From the NCBI GenBank assembly GCA_963977185.1, contig CAXBNV010000050.1, positions 1 through 8,312 of the forward strand: a DNA stretch of 8,312 nucleotides. The letters run 5' to 3'. Made by a program: the position numbers and the translations under genes. Below, piece after piece: positions 1 to 8,208 of the stretch (its first letter is position 1; every line of letters starts with the position of its first letter). The notes beneath the pieces are model-generated. The model searched no databases. It was not told the DNA's origin and worked only from the letters and a program-made list of their open reading frames with translations. The stretch is from CAXBNV01 sp963977185 (GTDB taxonomy: Bacteria > Pseudomonadota > Gammaproteobacteria > JAGOUU01).

Positions 1-4
1 ACGC

Positions 5-44
5 TATGGAATTTTCTCTGGCGCTAGGTATGGAATTTAGTCTG
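5..44. repeat. Two imperfect tandem copies of a 16-base unit
   Basis: TATGGAATTTTCTCTG (5-20) and TATGGAATTTAGTCTG (29-44) differ at two positions and start 24 bases apart. Both are preceded by a CGCTA-type context (2-6 and 22-26). The window starts inside the first unit's flank, so more copies may lie to the left. The DNA is locally richer in G+C than the gene beside it. Confidence 0.6.
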
Positions 45-103
45 CCATTGACAATTATATAAACTAGATCGCAATATTCCAAATGAAAAGGAAAACAAAA
101 GGT

Positions 104-3100
104 TTAGAAACTAAAAGATAGCTTAGTATTTTCATATTCATCATCATTGCAAGCAGATAATTCATTATATAAGTCATAAACAGCTTTTATGCCTATAAAA
201 ATACTTACGGTCATCAAAGGTATGGAAAAAAACATTATATTAGCAGTTAATAAACCTGAAGCTAATACTCCATAACCAAGTAAAGACCAAAAATAATTAC
301 TTTTAATTTCATTAAATTTATCATGGTTATTTAATATGTTTAAATATCCATTAATTTTACTAGGAGTTAATTCAAATTTTGTATGAAAATTTTTTAATAA
401 ATAAGAAGATTCAGCGGCAACTCTTTCAGGATTATTTTGATAATCTTTAAACTCTAAAAACGAAACTTTAATTTCCTCTGGTAATTTATGAATATCTTGT
501 TCTTGTAGCCATGATATGATTTGCTCATAAGATGTATCTTTAGGTAAATTAGAAATAAATTTATTAAATTCAGGATGTCCAATTATTTTAATAAATTTAA
601 ATACGTCAGGAACATGCATCTCTTTAAATCTAGATAAAAAAGTTAAATCTTGACCTTTAATATTTTTAACTAATAAATTTAGTTCTGAATTATTTATAAA
701 TTTAAGGAACAAGTTAATTTCGCTTAACTGTAAAATTAATCTTATAATCACTTCTGAATTAAATAACTCTTTAATAGTATATTCTTTAAAAAAATTTAAA
801 ATAGATATTACTTGTTTGATATCTTCATAATTAATATTAGTATCTTTATTGCCATCTTTATCAATCAAAATTTTATTAAAAGCAATATATAATAATTTAT
901 TATTGAATAACGGTGTGATGACATCTAAAACATCACCTAACTTTTTATCTAACAAATTATTTTGATTGTAAAAATATAATAAAACACTCCTGAAACTATT
1001 CAAAAAATCATCTATTCCGCTAATTGCTTGAAGATATATTGAATCAGATTTATCAGCAATTTTTTTAAAAATTTTCTTACAAGCAGGAATAACTATATAG
1101 TCAATAATAAACTGAGCAGGTCCTAGTGAAACTAACGTCCCCATAGATATAATAGAACTAAAAGTTGATAATTTAGAAACTAAATCAAACCATTTATTTA
1201 TAGCTTTAAAATCAATTGGGATATCAAGATCATCCCACATTTTCTGTTTAATCTGTACTTTTGTAACAGCAAAATAATTATCAAAATATAATTTTAGTGA
1301 ATTTATTGAAATAAATGACGATGCCATTGGAATTTCTTTCAAATCAGAAACAAATTGATTTAATAAATCTTGTGTAAAATCTAGGCCTGTAATTATATTA
1401 TCAAACTCTATCTTTTTATCAGCAATTTGGAATGCTGCGAACTTAAAACTACATTGATTATCAAAATATGGTTCAAGGCTTTCTATTATTTTATCAATAA
1501 TTTTATAATTATTATAAACATTTGCATTTCCTTGATATCTCCATATATGAACCATGTAATTACTTAAAAACATTAATTCAGCAATTGTTAGCTGGTTTAA
1601 AACAGTTAATGAATATAAGTCTTCAATTGGAACTCTAGGCTCGACAATTTCAATATTTGCAAATTTATCTTTTGGAAACCATTGAACAAGCAACTCATTA
1701 TAACTACTTGAAGCTTGTTGCAAAAAGTTTTCTTTATTTGTTAAATCTAACATTTCAAGTTTTTTATTATAATCTCTTAAAATTGTCATAAACTCAAAAT
1801 GCTCAATAAAAAAAGTATTAAATCCAAATTGTCTGACTAAAACGCTATCTATTTTATCTCTAAGTGATAAAAAATGCTGCTCTATAATAAATCCTCTAGT
1901 TTCCTCTAAAAGTCTTCTGTCTAATCTTTTTCTTTGATTTTCAATACTAATACTTTTTCTATGATCGCTAAAATCTTCTTCTTTTATTATATTTGTACCT
2001 GAAGTATCAATTACAGTACAACACTTACCAACATGACCATTACGAGCACTTCTGCCTATAATTTGCAAATACTCAGACTCTGTAATATCGACACAACTAT
2101 TAATTACTAATAAACCATCTTTATTGCTAGTTATCGGATTTGCACCTCTAGATAAACTTTGTGTAGCAACTGTAATAACAAAATCTTGACCTATATTATT
2201 AATGACCTGAGACTCAGAAATACCTATTTGGTCATACCCATTAAATTCTTGAACGAAATCTAAATTATTTTCTTTTAAAAATGAGCTTAATTTTTTAACT
2301 TTTTTTGGAGAATCAACAATAATCAAAACTGGTTGACTTGGAAAATTAATTTTATTATTACTAATAACAGACAGTAATAAATCATTATAACTTTCTGCAT
2401 CATTTGCTGGGTAAAAACCAATATATTTTCTATCTACTTTATGAAAAGTTGGGTAAGAAAAAACTTTAAAATTATTTTTTTCATGAAATTCTTTTATCTC
2501 AACAAAACTTCCTGCAGTGCCAGTAAATGAAATTGTATTTTCATTATTTAATCTATAAAAATCAAAAAAATTTTTGGCGCTTATTTCTAAAATCACTTCT
2601 CCTTTAGGATCAATTAAAAGCTTATGTTTTTTAAAAGCTTCTAATTGACTAAGTTTTATATGTAATAATTGCTGTATTCCTGAGTTAAAGCTTAATCTTA
2701 TATCAGGTCGATTAATGCTTTTATTAATTGGAGCGGCTGTATATGATTTACTGTTATCATTTTTTGATAAAACAACAAAATCTACACTTTCTTCTAATGA
2801 ATCAGCTATTAACGCTGAATCTATCAAACTATCTATTTCCTCATCAGGTATAAGAGAAATAAAATCTTGTGTATCTTTATTATTATGCTTAGTTATTATG
2901 TATTTTTTAAAATTTGTGACATCATCTTTTCTTGAGCATAAATTTTCTTTAAAAAGATCACGATCATGAATAAATTCTAATAAATCTATATAAACCTTTT
3001 TCCACAATTTCACATTGAGCAAATACCTATTAATTGGTGCTGCTAATCTATACTGAACAGTTGTAGTTAAAGCAGCATCTACTTCATCACATATTAGAGA

Positions 3101-6100
3101 AATATTTTTAGGTAAACTATAACCATGAAGACGCATTGTAGCTCTAAATAATGAAAAATTAGCTGGAGTTGAACAGTTAATTCCATAATGAATATAATCG
3201 CTATATGTGCTTGTCGATTCAAGTGGTTTTTCTGCACAAGTTATACTAAAGTAATTATAAAATCTTGTGAAATCTTTAATATGCTCTTTTGAAAGATTAG
3301 TATTTTCCGTGGCTATATCAACCGTTTTAGAATTAGCAACAAGCAGCACGCCATTAAGTGCAGTTATTATACTCTTCCCTTCTCCGGTTGGAATTTCTTG
3401 AATTAAATCACCGGATTGATTTAATAAACTTATTAATTGAGTTGCTCTAGGAAATTTACCTGTTGTTCTAAGCAAGGCTATACAAGATAAAGCAATAATT
3501 TGTAAATTACATAATGACTTTTCTTCTAAACTTAACTGATTACTTTTTAATTTTAATTTAATATCGTTATATTTTAATTGAAACAGTGTAATATTTAACT
3601 TATTATAATCTGGCAAAAATGAAAAAACTTTCTCATAGTTTTTTAATAGTTTATATTTTCTCTTATTACTTAGTGGTTCATTTAGTTCATTGTTATAATT
3701 TTTAAATCTAATTTTAAATATTTTTTCATTAACTTCTTCTGGGTTATATTTAAACGCATCTATTTTAGCTGTATATAATAACTCCTCATAATCTAATAAA
3801 TCTTCATCGAATTTATCAGATTGCAATACAATAATAAAATCATTAAAAGGTATATTAAGAACCCTGCACAAGATAGCTAATGTGTTTATTGAATCTTCTG
3901 ATATATTTTTAAATTTATTAAGTATCAATAATAAATTATATTTATTTTCTTTAAAATCATTTAAATAATTATTTAAAATAAATAAGACTTGTTCTAATGA
4001 TTTTTTTGAAATTTCATTAAAACTCGTTAATAATGCATTGAAATCTACTTCATCACCAATATTATAATATTCTAATATTTCTGGCTGTATATCATATTTT
4101 TCTATTAATTTAAAAACATAATATAATTTTTGATTATTAACATTTCTGAAAAAATCACACCATTTTTGATTAGAAAATTTATTTATTAATATATCAAATA
4201 TATTATTAATTTCTTCTATATTATCAATTTTCACTAACTCATTGGTAACTTTAAACAATAAAGATATATCAAATTGTTCATCATTTTTATTATAATAAAA
4301 TTCTAATAATTTAATTAAAATTAATTTATTTTTTTCGAAATCATTGATAATTTTTGGGAAACTTAATAAACCATCTAAAAAATTTTGTCTTAAAAAAATC
4401 TTACTTTTACAATCTTCAGATTCTGGCTCAAACACAAGTATATTAGTAATATCTGAAAGCTTATCTATATTAGAAACATTCCTTGAGAGCCTTTTTAAAC
4501 CAAGATAAATTCCATCGTCTTTGAAGCCTTTGGTCAACTCATTATAATTTTCACAAAAAATATTTATTTTATGAATATCAGATAAAAATCCTTCTAAATT
4601 ATTTAAATTAACTGAATTATAGATTGTTGAAATAATTAACTTAGCTCTTTTAGCTCCATTGGTATTAGCACTAAATTTAGAAGTAATTATATTATCAATT
4701 ATGTTTTTTAAAAAATATGGCTTCAGTAAACAAAAGTTTGCTAGTATTTCTGACTTGTTTTTTATTAAATAATTATCCAATTTATTTAAATTAAAATTAT
4801 CGCTAAATAAAGATGGCAATTTATAATAGTCTACATTAAAACTTTCTTCTTGTTTACATATAAACCATAAATTAGCATTCCCTTTGTCTTTATATTTAGT
4901 GGTTTTATTAAATAAATCAGTTAGTTCAGACAAGTGCAAATTTACTTCATCTTTTGTTATATTTAAAATATTAGCATCATGCTCTAAATCATCTTTAATT
5001 TCTTGAACATTAATAACAGTTTTATATTTTTTTCCGGTACTATTATAAACTATATAAGCAATAATTAGATTCTTAATTATTTCGTTATCACATTTATAGC
5101 CATATATTTCTCTATAAAAATTTAAATTTTCTCTTAATTTTTGCTGTCCTAGATATCTAAAAGTGTTAACTTTTAAACCTTCAATATCATTAAATAAATT
5201 ATTTTTATTAACACTATAATTTCTATTATTACAATATTCACTCATTAACTTCATTTCTTTAGACACTATATAAAAATCATTAAATTTTATAGCAAAAAGA
5301 GCATCTGAATATCTAAATGAAATAAAATTCAAATTCTCAACTTGTTCTTTTAATACATTATTTTTTATAGCATTATCTATAATAGGCTCTATTGTATTTA
5401 TAAATGTACGAAATTTTAAAATTCCTTGAATATTAAAACCATCTTCATCTGAAAGTAAATTATCTAACAATTTATTATAGATAAATTTTGCTTCAGCTTC
5501 ATTATGATCAGTATAAAATAATATTTTATTATATATTCTAATAAATAGATCGCGTACATCTTGGATTGATAATCTTTCTGTATGGTCATAAAAAACAACC
5601 CCTTGTTTATGCATTTTTAAACCATGTTTGAAAGTATATATTAATACATGCAATGTAATTTTATTTATCTGTAAAGGATCTTCAGTGTCTTCATTAGTTA
5701 CTGCATCAAAAAAATTCTTATTAACAGTAGGTGCTTCTATTTTCATACCATTAGTTATCTCATAAATAAACTGTGATACGCTTGTTAAAGTTTTAGCATA
5801 TTTAAAATAAATTTTATGAAAATATTCTATATGTGCATTGTTATTTAATGTTGTCACTATATTAATAAATGCATCTAAATAGCATATGTTGCCAGATAAA
5901 TTAATAAATAATAATATTTTTATATAATCAATATTATCGTTATCAAGTTTATCTATAAAATTTTTTAAGATTTCAATTTTTTGGGGATTTTTTATTATTA
6001 ATGAACAATAGATTATATAATCATCTTTTAATTTTAATATATCATCACTAGAATATTTATTTTCAGATTTAAATACATTAAGCAAATTATCGATAGACCT

Positions 6101-7894
6101 TGAAATTAATATTTTATCAAATTCAGATAATTCATCATATTGCTCAATAGTAATTAATTTAAATCTCTCAAAATCTTTTATTTTTCCTGACAAAAAGATA
6201 TCTTTATTTAATTCCTCATAATCATCGTAATTTATTCTAAAAGGCTGGAAAATAGAATCATTAAAAACAAGATACTTTTTATTGTCAATAAAGTTTATTA
6301 TACTTTCTTCAACGCGAACAAAACCTGAATTGTAGTTTATTCCATCAGCCACGAAATCTAAATTATGTAGACACCAGAAAGCAACATTTGATTCAATTAA
6401 TAAATTTGATTCAATACATTCAGGTTTAATTAGAAAAAACAATCTTGAGGCATATTGTTTTCTAAATAGCTCGTCATCAATTAATTTTGTATAAAAACCA
6501 ATGATTTTAGAATAAATATAATTTGTGCTTAATGAATTTTTAAATAACTGTATTTCTTTTAATTTGGCTAAAGCAGCCTTTTTTATTTCTTCAAATATTT
6601 TGTTTTCATCATATCCATATTTTATTGCCTGATAGCCACTACCCATGCTTTGCTGTACTGAGTTTACTTGTGTATTATTAACGCTTTGGGTATGGTTGAC
6701 TTCTTGAACTACATTAATTTGTTGATCCGTTATCTCATCTTGTTGTACGTTAATTTGTTGTTCAAGTGAAATATTTACTTCTAATTTAAGCTTGTCATTT
6801 TCTAGTAATTTGTTTTTTCTTACTGTTTGATTTATATCACCATTAATCAAAGAAGGCTCTATCTCTTGTGATAAATCATTATCTTCATGTTCAAGTGAAA
6901 ATTCTTTTATTACACTATAATGCTTTCTTCTATTTTTATAAATTAAATCAAAAATCAAAGAATCTGTAAGTAAAAACCCTGCATCATTTCTTATTGAACT
7001 AAATTCTTCATCTACTTTTTCTGTGTCACTAATAAGGCTATCAAAAAATAGATTTTCATCAATATGTTTCGTTAAAAATACACTGTATAGTAATTTAGTA
7101 TGTTCATATTTTTTTATATTACTATATATGATATTGCTAATTAACAATCTTTTGTCGTAATCTTTATATTTTTCACCTTTAAAAACCAAGATTAATTCTT
7201 GACAATTATCTAAAATATTATCTAAAATAAATTCTATATCATTCATAGAGTATGTATCATTTATTGCAATTTCGTAACGCGAGGCCCTATCTCTGCATGA
7301 TATAGAAAAGATGTCATAGATATTTTTAAGTTCCGGTATGCTTTTTAAATCAAAATTTAAATCAGATTTGCTAGAGCCAAATTCTACAGGATAATCATAA
7401 ATTTTAAGTTTGGGTATATTTTTATATTTTAAATATTTATATTTTAAAAGTTCATATATAACTTTATTACCATAATAAGATAAACTATTATTATATGGGT
7501 AACATTCAATTAATATATTATTAAAAGAAGAAAAAACACTTGTGCGAAAATTGTTAATAAAATATTTTGCAAATTCTGGCTTCCATCCATCAAGCTTTTC
7601 CATATATTCAAAATCGATATAGAAACAATAATCTTGAGCTTCTACTAATTCATCTATTAGATTTTGAAGGGTTTCTATTTCATTTTTATACTGCTCTAAG
7701 ATTGCGCTAACAAAACTATAATATTCTGTCTTTGCCTCTTTTTCACTTGGATTTATATATTTAAAGATTAACAACGCAATATTAATTTTGTTTTGAAAAT
7801 AAGCATCATTAAGGTTAATTTCAGTTACATCACGATAATTACTTCCATGTATAGAGGTAGAATTAACTTCTCTAATAAATAATAAATATTTCAT
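104..7894 (-). CDS. Giant protein (2596 aa) with a central SecA-like DEAD ATPase motor
   Basis: This is an intact frame from ATG (7892-7894) to TAA (104-106). The first Met is preferred because AAGGG lies five bases upstream; the next obvious Met is near residue 98. Seen in order: an N-terminal region with no signal peptide and a possible coiled coil at about 55-88; a Gln/Asn/Val-rich linker at 379-416; a long, probably helical region to about 1478; a SecA-type motor at about 1478-1970; a C-terminal region with a hydrophobic patch at 2244-2272 and two adjacent hydrophobic segments at about 2536-2575. The motor has Walker A (K1507), DEVD (1603-1606), TGTA (1791-1794), R1916 and GRSARNG (1947-1953), so ATPase activity is likely. 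SecA drives proteins through SecYEG, but bacterial SecA is usually around 800-900 residues. This protein is about three times longer and lacks the usual C-terminal zinc motif, so housekeeping translocase is unlikely. A giant effector, toxin or dedicated transporter motor is possible. I do not recognise the flanking domains. The motor call is firm; the cellular role is unknown. Confidence 0.93.
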   Translation of the reverse strand: MKYLLFIREVNSTSIHGSNYRDVTEINLNDAYFQNKINIALLIFKYINPSEKEAKTEYYSFVSAILEQYKNEIETLQNLIDELVEAQDYCFYIDFEYMEKLDGWKPEFAKYFINNFRTSVFSSFNNILIECYPYNNSLSYYGNKVIYELLKYKYLKYKNIPKLKIYDYPVEFGSSKSDLNFDLKSIPELKNIYDIFSISCRDRASRYEIAINDTYSMNDIEFILDNILDNCQELILVFKGEKYKDYDKRLLISNIIYSNIKKYEHTKLLYSVFLTKHIDENLFFDSLISDTEKVDEEFSSIRNDAGFLLTDSLIFDLIYKNRRKHYSVIKEFSLEHEDNDLSQEIEPSLINGDINQTVRKNKLLENDKLKLEVNISLEQQINVQQDEITDQQINVVQEVNHTQSVNNTQVNSVQQSMGSGYQAIKYGYDENKIFEEIKKAALAKLKEIQLFKNSLSTNYIYSKIIGFYTKLIDDELFRKQYASRLFFLIKPECIESNLLIESNVAFWCLHNLDFVADGINYNSGFVRVEESIINFIDNKKYLVFNDSIFQPFRINYDDYEELNKDIFLSGKIKDFERFKLITIEQYDELSEFDKILISRSIDNLLNVFKSENKYSSDDILKLKDDYIIYCSLIIKNPQKIEILKNFIDKLDNDNIDYIKILLFINLSGNICYLDAFINIVTTLNNNAHIEYFHKIYFKYAKTLTSVSQFIYEITNGMKIEAPTVNKNFFDAVTNEDTEDPLQINKITLHVLIYTFKHGLKMHKQGVVFYDHTERLSIQDVRDLFIRIYNKILFYTDHNEAEAKFIYNKLLDNLLSDEDGFNIQGILKFRTFINTIEPIIDNAIKNNVLKEQVENLNFISFRYSDALFAIKFNDFYIVSKEMKLMSEYCNNRNYSVNKNNLFNDIEGLKVNTFRYLGQQKLRENLNFYREIYGYKCDNEIIKNLIIAYIVYNSTGKKYKTVINVQEIKDDLEHDANILNITKDEVNLHLSELTDLFNKTTKYKDKGNANLWFICKQEESFNVDYYKLPSLFSDNFNLNKLDNYLIKNKSEILANFCLLKPYFLKNIIDNIITSKFSANTNGAKRAKLIISTIYNSVNLNNLEGFLSDIHKINIFCENYNELTKGFKDDGIYLGLKRLSRNVSNIDKLSDITNILVFEPESEDCKSKIFLRQNFLDGLLSFPKIINDFEKNKLILIKLLEFYYNKNDEQFDISLLFKVTNELVKIDNIEEINNIFDILINKFSNQKWCDFFRNVNNQKLYYVFKLIEKYDIQPEILEYYNIGDEVDFNALLTSFNEISKKSLEQVLFILNNYLNDFKENKYNLLLILNKFKNISEDSINTLAILCRVLNIPFNDFIIVLQSDKFDEDLLDYEELLYTAKIDAFKYNPEEVNEKIFKIRFKNYNNELNEPLSNKRKYKLLKNYEKVFSFLPDYNKLNITLFQLKYNDIKLKLKSNQLSLEEKSLCNLQIIALSCIALLRTTGKFPRATQLISLLNQSGDLIQEIPTGEGKSIITALNGVLLVANSKTVDIATENTNLSKEHIKDFTRFYNYFSITCAEKPLESTSTYSDYIHYGINCSTPANFSLFRATMRLHGYSLPKNISLICDEVDAALTTTVQYRLAAPINRYLLNVKLWKKVYIDLLEFIHDRDLFKENLCSRKDDVTNFKKYIITKHNNKDTQDFISLIPDEEIDSLIDSALIADSLEESVDFVVLSKNDNSKSYTAAPINKSINRPDIRLSFNSGIQQLLHIKLSQLEAFKKHKLLIDPKGEVILEISAKNFFDFYRLNNENTISFTGTAGSFVEIKEFHEKNNFKVFSYPTFHKVDRKYIGFYPANDAESYNDLLLSVISNNKINFPSQPVLIIVDSPKKVKKLSSFLKENNLDFVQEFNGYDQIGISESQVINNIGQDFVITVATQSLSRGANPITSNKDGLLVINSCVDITESEYLQIIGRSARNGHVGKCCTVIDTSGTNIIKEEDFSDHRKSISIENQRKRLDRRLLEETRGFIIEQHFLSLRDKIDSVLVRQFGFNTFFIEHFEFMTILRDYNKKLEMLDLTNKENFLQQASSSYNELLVQWFPKDKFANIEIVEPRVPIEDLYSLTVLNQLTIAELMFLSNYMVHIWRYQGNANVYNNYKIIDKIIESLEPYFDNQCSFKFAAFQIADKKIEFDNIITGLDFTQDLLNQFVSDLKEIPMASSFISINSLKLYFDNYFAVTKVQIKQKMWDDLDIPIDFKAINKWFDLVSKLSTFSSIISMGTLVSLGPAQFIIDYIVIPACKKIFKKIADKSDSIYLQAISGIDDFLNSFRSVLLYFYNQNNLLDKKLGDVLDVITPLFNNKLLYIAFNKILIDKDGNKDTNINYEDIKQVISILNFFKEYTIKELFNSEVIIRLILQLSEINLFLKFINNSELNLLVKNIKGQDLTFLSRFKEMHVPDVFKFIKIIGHPEFNKFISNLPKDTSYEQIISWLQEQDIHKLPEEIKVSFLEFKDYQNNPERVAAESSYLLKNFHTKFELTPSKINGYLNILNNHDKFNEIKSNYFWSLLGYGVLASGLLTANIMFFSIPLMTVSIFIGIKAVYDLYNELSACNDDEYENTKLSFSF
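170..289 (-). other. C-terminal pair of putative transmembrane segments (residues about 2536-2575)
   Basis: Two adjacent hydrophobic stretches, roughly 2536-2556 and 2557-2575, meet at a Ser-Ile-Pro turn (IPLM). They lack charge until K2570. A short acidic and polar tail of about 20 residues (ELSACNDDEYENTK, then SFSF) follows. This looks like a helical hairpin anchor with both ends on the same side. Acidic C-terminal tails also occur in some type IV secreted effectors, but that link is only suggestive here. Confidence 0.65.
1079..1165 (-). other. Internal hydrophobic segment (residues 2244-2272)
   Basis: From T2244 to C2272 the chain is almost free of charge (one Asp, D2265) and rich in Ile, Ser, Leu, Val and Gly, then runs into a basic cluster of four lysines (KKIFKK). 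It lies after the motor, where SecA would have its helical scaffold and wing. It may be a membrane-inserting hairpin with a central Gly-Pro (2258-2259), or a buried helix pair. Topology cannot be settled by eye. Confidence 0.5.
1985..3463 (-). other. SecA-type DEAD motor domain (residues about 1478-1970)
   Basis: Motifs follow SecA order and spacing. PRATQLISLLN (from P1482) matches the SecA Q-motif region, ahead of Walker A TGEGKS (1503-1508). YGIN (1570-1573) with FSLFRATM (1580-1587) matches the SecA YGTN and FDYLRDNM block. Walker B is CDEVDA (D1603, E1604). A stretch resembling the preprotein cross-linking domain and its return strand leads to NFFDFYR and FTGTAG (T1791), compared with NYFRLYE and MTGTAD in SecA. 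The second RecA fold has QPVLIIVDSPKK, then ITVATQSLSRGANP (R1916, replacing NMAGRGTDI) and QIIGRSARNGHVG (R1948 and R1951, the arginine-finger box, replacing QLRGRSGRQGD). The gap between R1916 and R1948 is shorter than in E. coli SecA, where an insertion sits. No catalytic residue appears lost, so ATP binding and hydrolysis are expected. The substrate cannot be read from sequence. Confidence 0.9.
6647..6760 (-). other. Gln/Asn/Val-rich repetitive linker (residues 379-416)
   Basis: The segment holds 11 Gln, 6 Asn and 7 Val in about 38 residues, unlike the Ile/Lys/Leu/Asn background around it. QQINV occurs at 379 and again at 391, and the DNA repeats with it: 14 bases at 6711-6724 and 6747-6760 differ at one position, 36 bases apart. 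TQ-containing steps follow (HTQSV, NTQVNSVQQ). It is followed by MGSGYQ, which looks flexible. It probably separates a roughly 375-residue N-terminal domain from the helical middle. It could be a disordered spacer or a short beta-forming stretch. Confidence 0.7.
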
Positions 7895-7899
7895 GACTA

Positions 7900-7904
7900 C
7901 CCTT
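7900..7904 (-). promoter_or_regulatory. Ribosome binding site of the giant gene
   Basis: Read on the minus strand, AAGGG lies five bases before the ATG at 7894. It partly matches the Shine-Dalgarno consensus and decides the start codon. It coincides with one arm of the 9-bp inverted repeat at 7900-7939. Confidence 0.6.
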
Positions 7905-7939
7905 ATGCTTGTGTTATCTTTCTTACTATGGCATAAGGG
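7900..7939. promoter_or_regulatory. 9-bp inverted repeat across the transcription start and ribosome binding site
   Basis: CCCTTATGC (7900-7908) and GCATAAGGG (7931-7939) are perfect complements with a 22-base spacer. One arm abuts the -10 element and the other contains the ribosome binding site. If transcription starts near 7934, only about four bases of the upstream arm are in the RNA, which favours a repressor operator. If it starts earlier, the RNA could fold and hide the ribosome binding site. Either reading is inference. Confidence 0.5.
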
Positions 7940-7940
7940 G

Positions 7941-7969
7941 ATTCTATCAAATTAATGCTAATTTAGCAA
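7941..7969 (-). promoter_or_regulatory. Putative sigma70-type promoter for the giant gene
   Basis: On the minus strand, TTGCTA (7964-7969) and TAGAAT (7941-7946) are separated by exactly 17 bp. Each differs from consensus at two positions. The expected start is an A near 7934, giving a leader of about 40 bases. In AT-rich DNA such matches arise by chance, but position, spacing and orientation all suit the gene. Confidence 0.55.
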
Positions 7970-7980
7970 TAATATAAATT

Positions 7981-7990
7981 AGTTATAACT
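7981..7990. promoter_or_regulatory. 10-bp palindrome upstream of the -35
   Basis: AGTTATAACT is a perfect palindrome 11 bp upstream of the proposed -35 element. It could be a regulator half-site pair or chance in AT-rich DNA. There is no other support. Confidence 0.25.
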
Positions 7991-8009
7991 TAGGTCGAAC
8001 TGATGTTTT

Positions 8010-8046
8010 AAGGATTAAGCAATATATTAACTCCTGAGAAATCCTT
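8010..8046. repeat. 7-bp inverted repeat AAGGATT/AATCCTT
   Basis: Arms at 8010-8016 and 8040-8046 correspond to those at 8237-8280. The right arm lies in the identical 55-bp block and the left arm lies outside it, in diverged sequence. Pairing is nevertheless kept in both copies. Confidence 0.5.
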
Positions 8047-8080
8047 TTTCTGCTCACTACGTGAGCCTTTTTTCTTTACG
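8026..8080. repeat. 55-bp direct repeat, copy 1
   Basis: Identical over 55 bases to 8258-8312, 232 bp downstream. It begins ATTAACTCCTGAG and contains the stem GCTCAC/GTGAGC followed by a T tract. Upstream of it both copies share AAGGATT (8010 and 8239) with diverged sequence between, so the ancestral unit probably starts near 8010. Confidence 0.9.
8052..8077 (+). terminator. Rho-independent terminator-like hairpin, plus strand (copy 1)
   Basis: A 6-bp stem, GCTCAC/GTGAGC, with loop TAC (8052-8066) is followed by CTTTTTTCTTT. The form fits an intrinsic terminator for rightward transcription. No plus-strand gene ends nearby, since the giant gene runs leftward from 7894. It may therefore be part of the repeat rather than a gene's own terminator. 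Confidence 0.5.
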
Positions 8081-8208
8081 AAAGAAAAAATATTTATTCG
8101 CTTCGCTCATGGTTTTGTTATTGCTATGCAATATTTAATTAAAAAACACTTGCGGAGCAAGCACAAAACCAATATTTGCATAGCAAATATATAATTTTTT
8201 TCTTTTTT

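Noticed and set aside
48..77. Plus-strand promoter with a perfect TTGACA (48-53)
   Set aside because: The best -10 at suitable spacing is weak (CAATAT at 72-77), and transcription would run antisense into the giant gene. Chance is the simplest explanation.
2715..2969. Plus-strand open frame of 84 residues
   Set aside because: It lies wholly antisense to the conserved motor region of the giant gene, has no convincing ribosome binding site and a low-complexity Ser/Leu-rich product. It is a shadow of the real gene.
104..7894. Housekeeping preprotein translocase SecA
   Set aside because: The motor motifs fit, but length, the large unrelated flanks, the changed GRGTD and RGRSGRQG signatures and the missing zinc-binding tail argue against it.
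104..7894. Pseudogene or artefactual fusion of several genes
   Set aside because: The frame is uninterrupted for 2596 codons despite AT-rich DNA that generates stops readily, the catalytic motifs are intact, and no internal ribosome binding site with a clear restart was noticed.
8109..8138. Small plus-strand gene starting ATGGTTTTG
   Set aside because: It stops after nine codons, has no ribosome binding site and lies inside the hairpin run.
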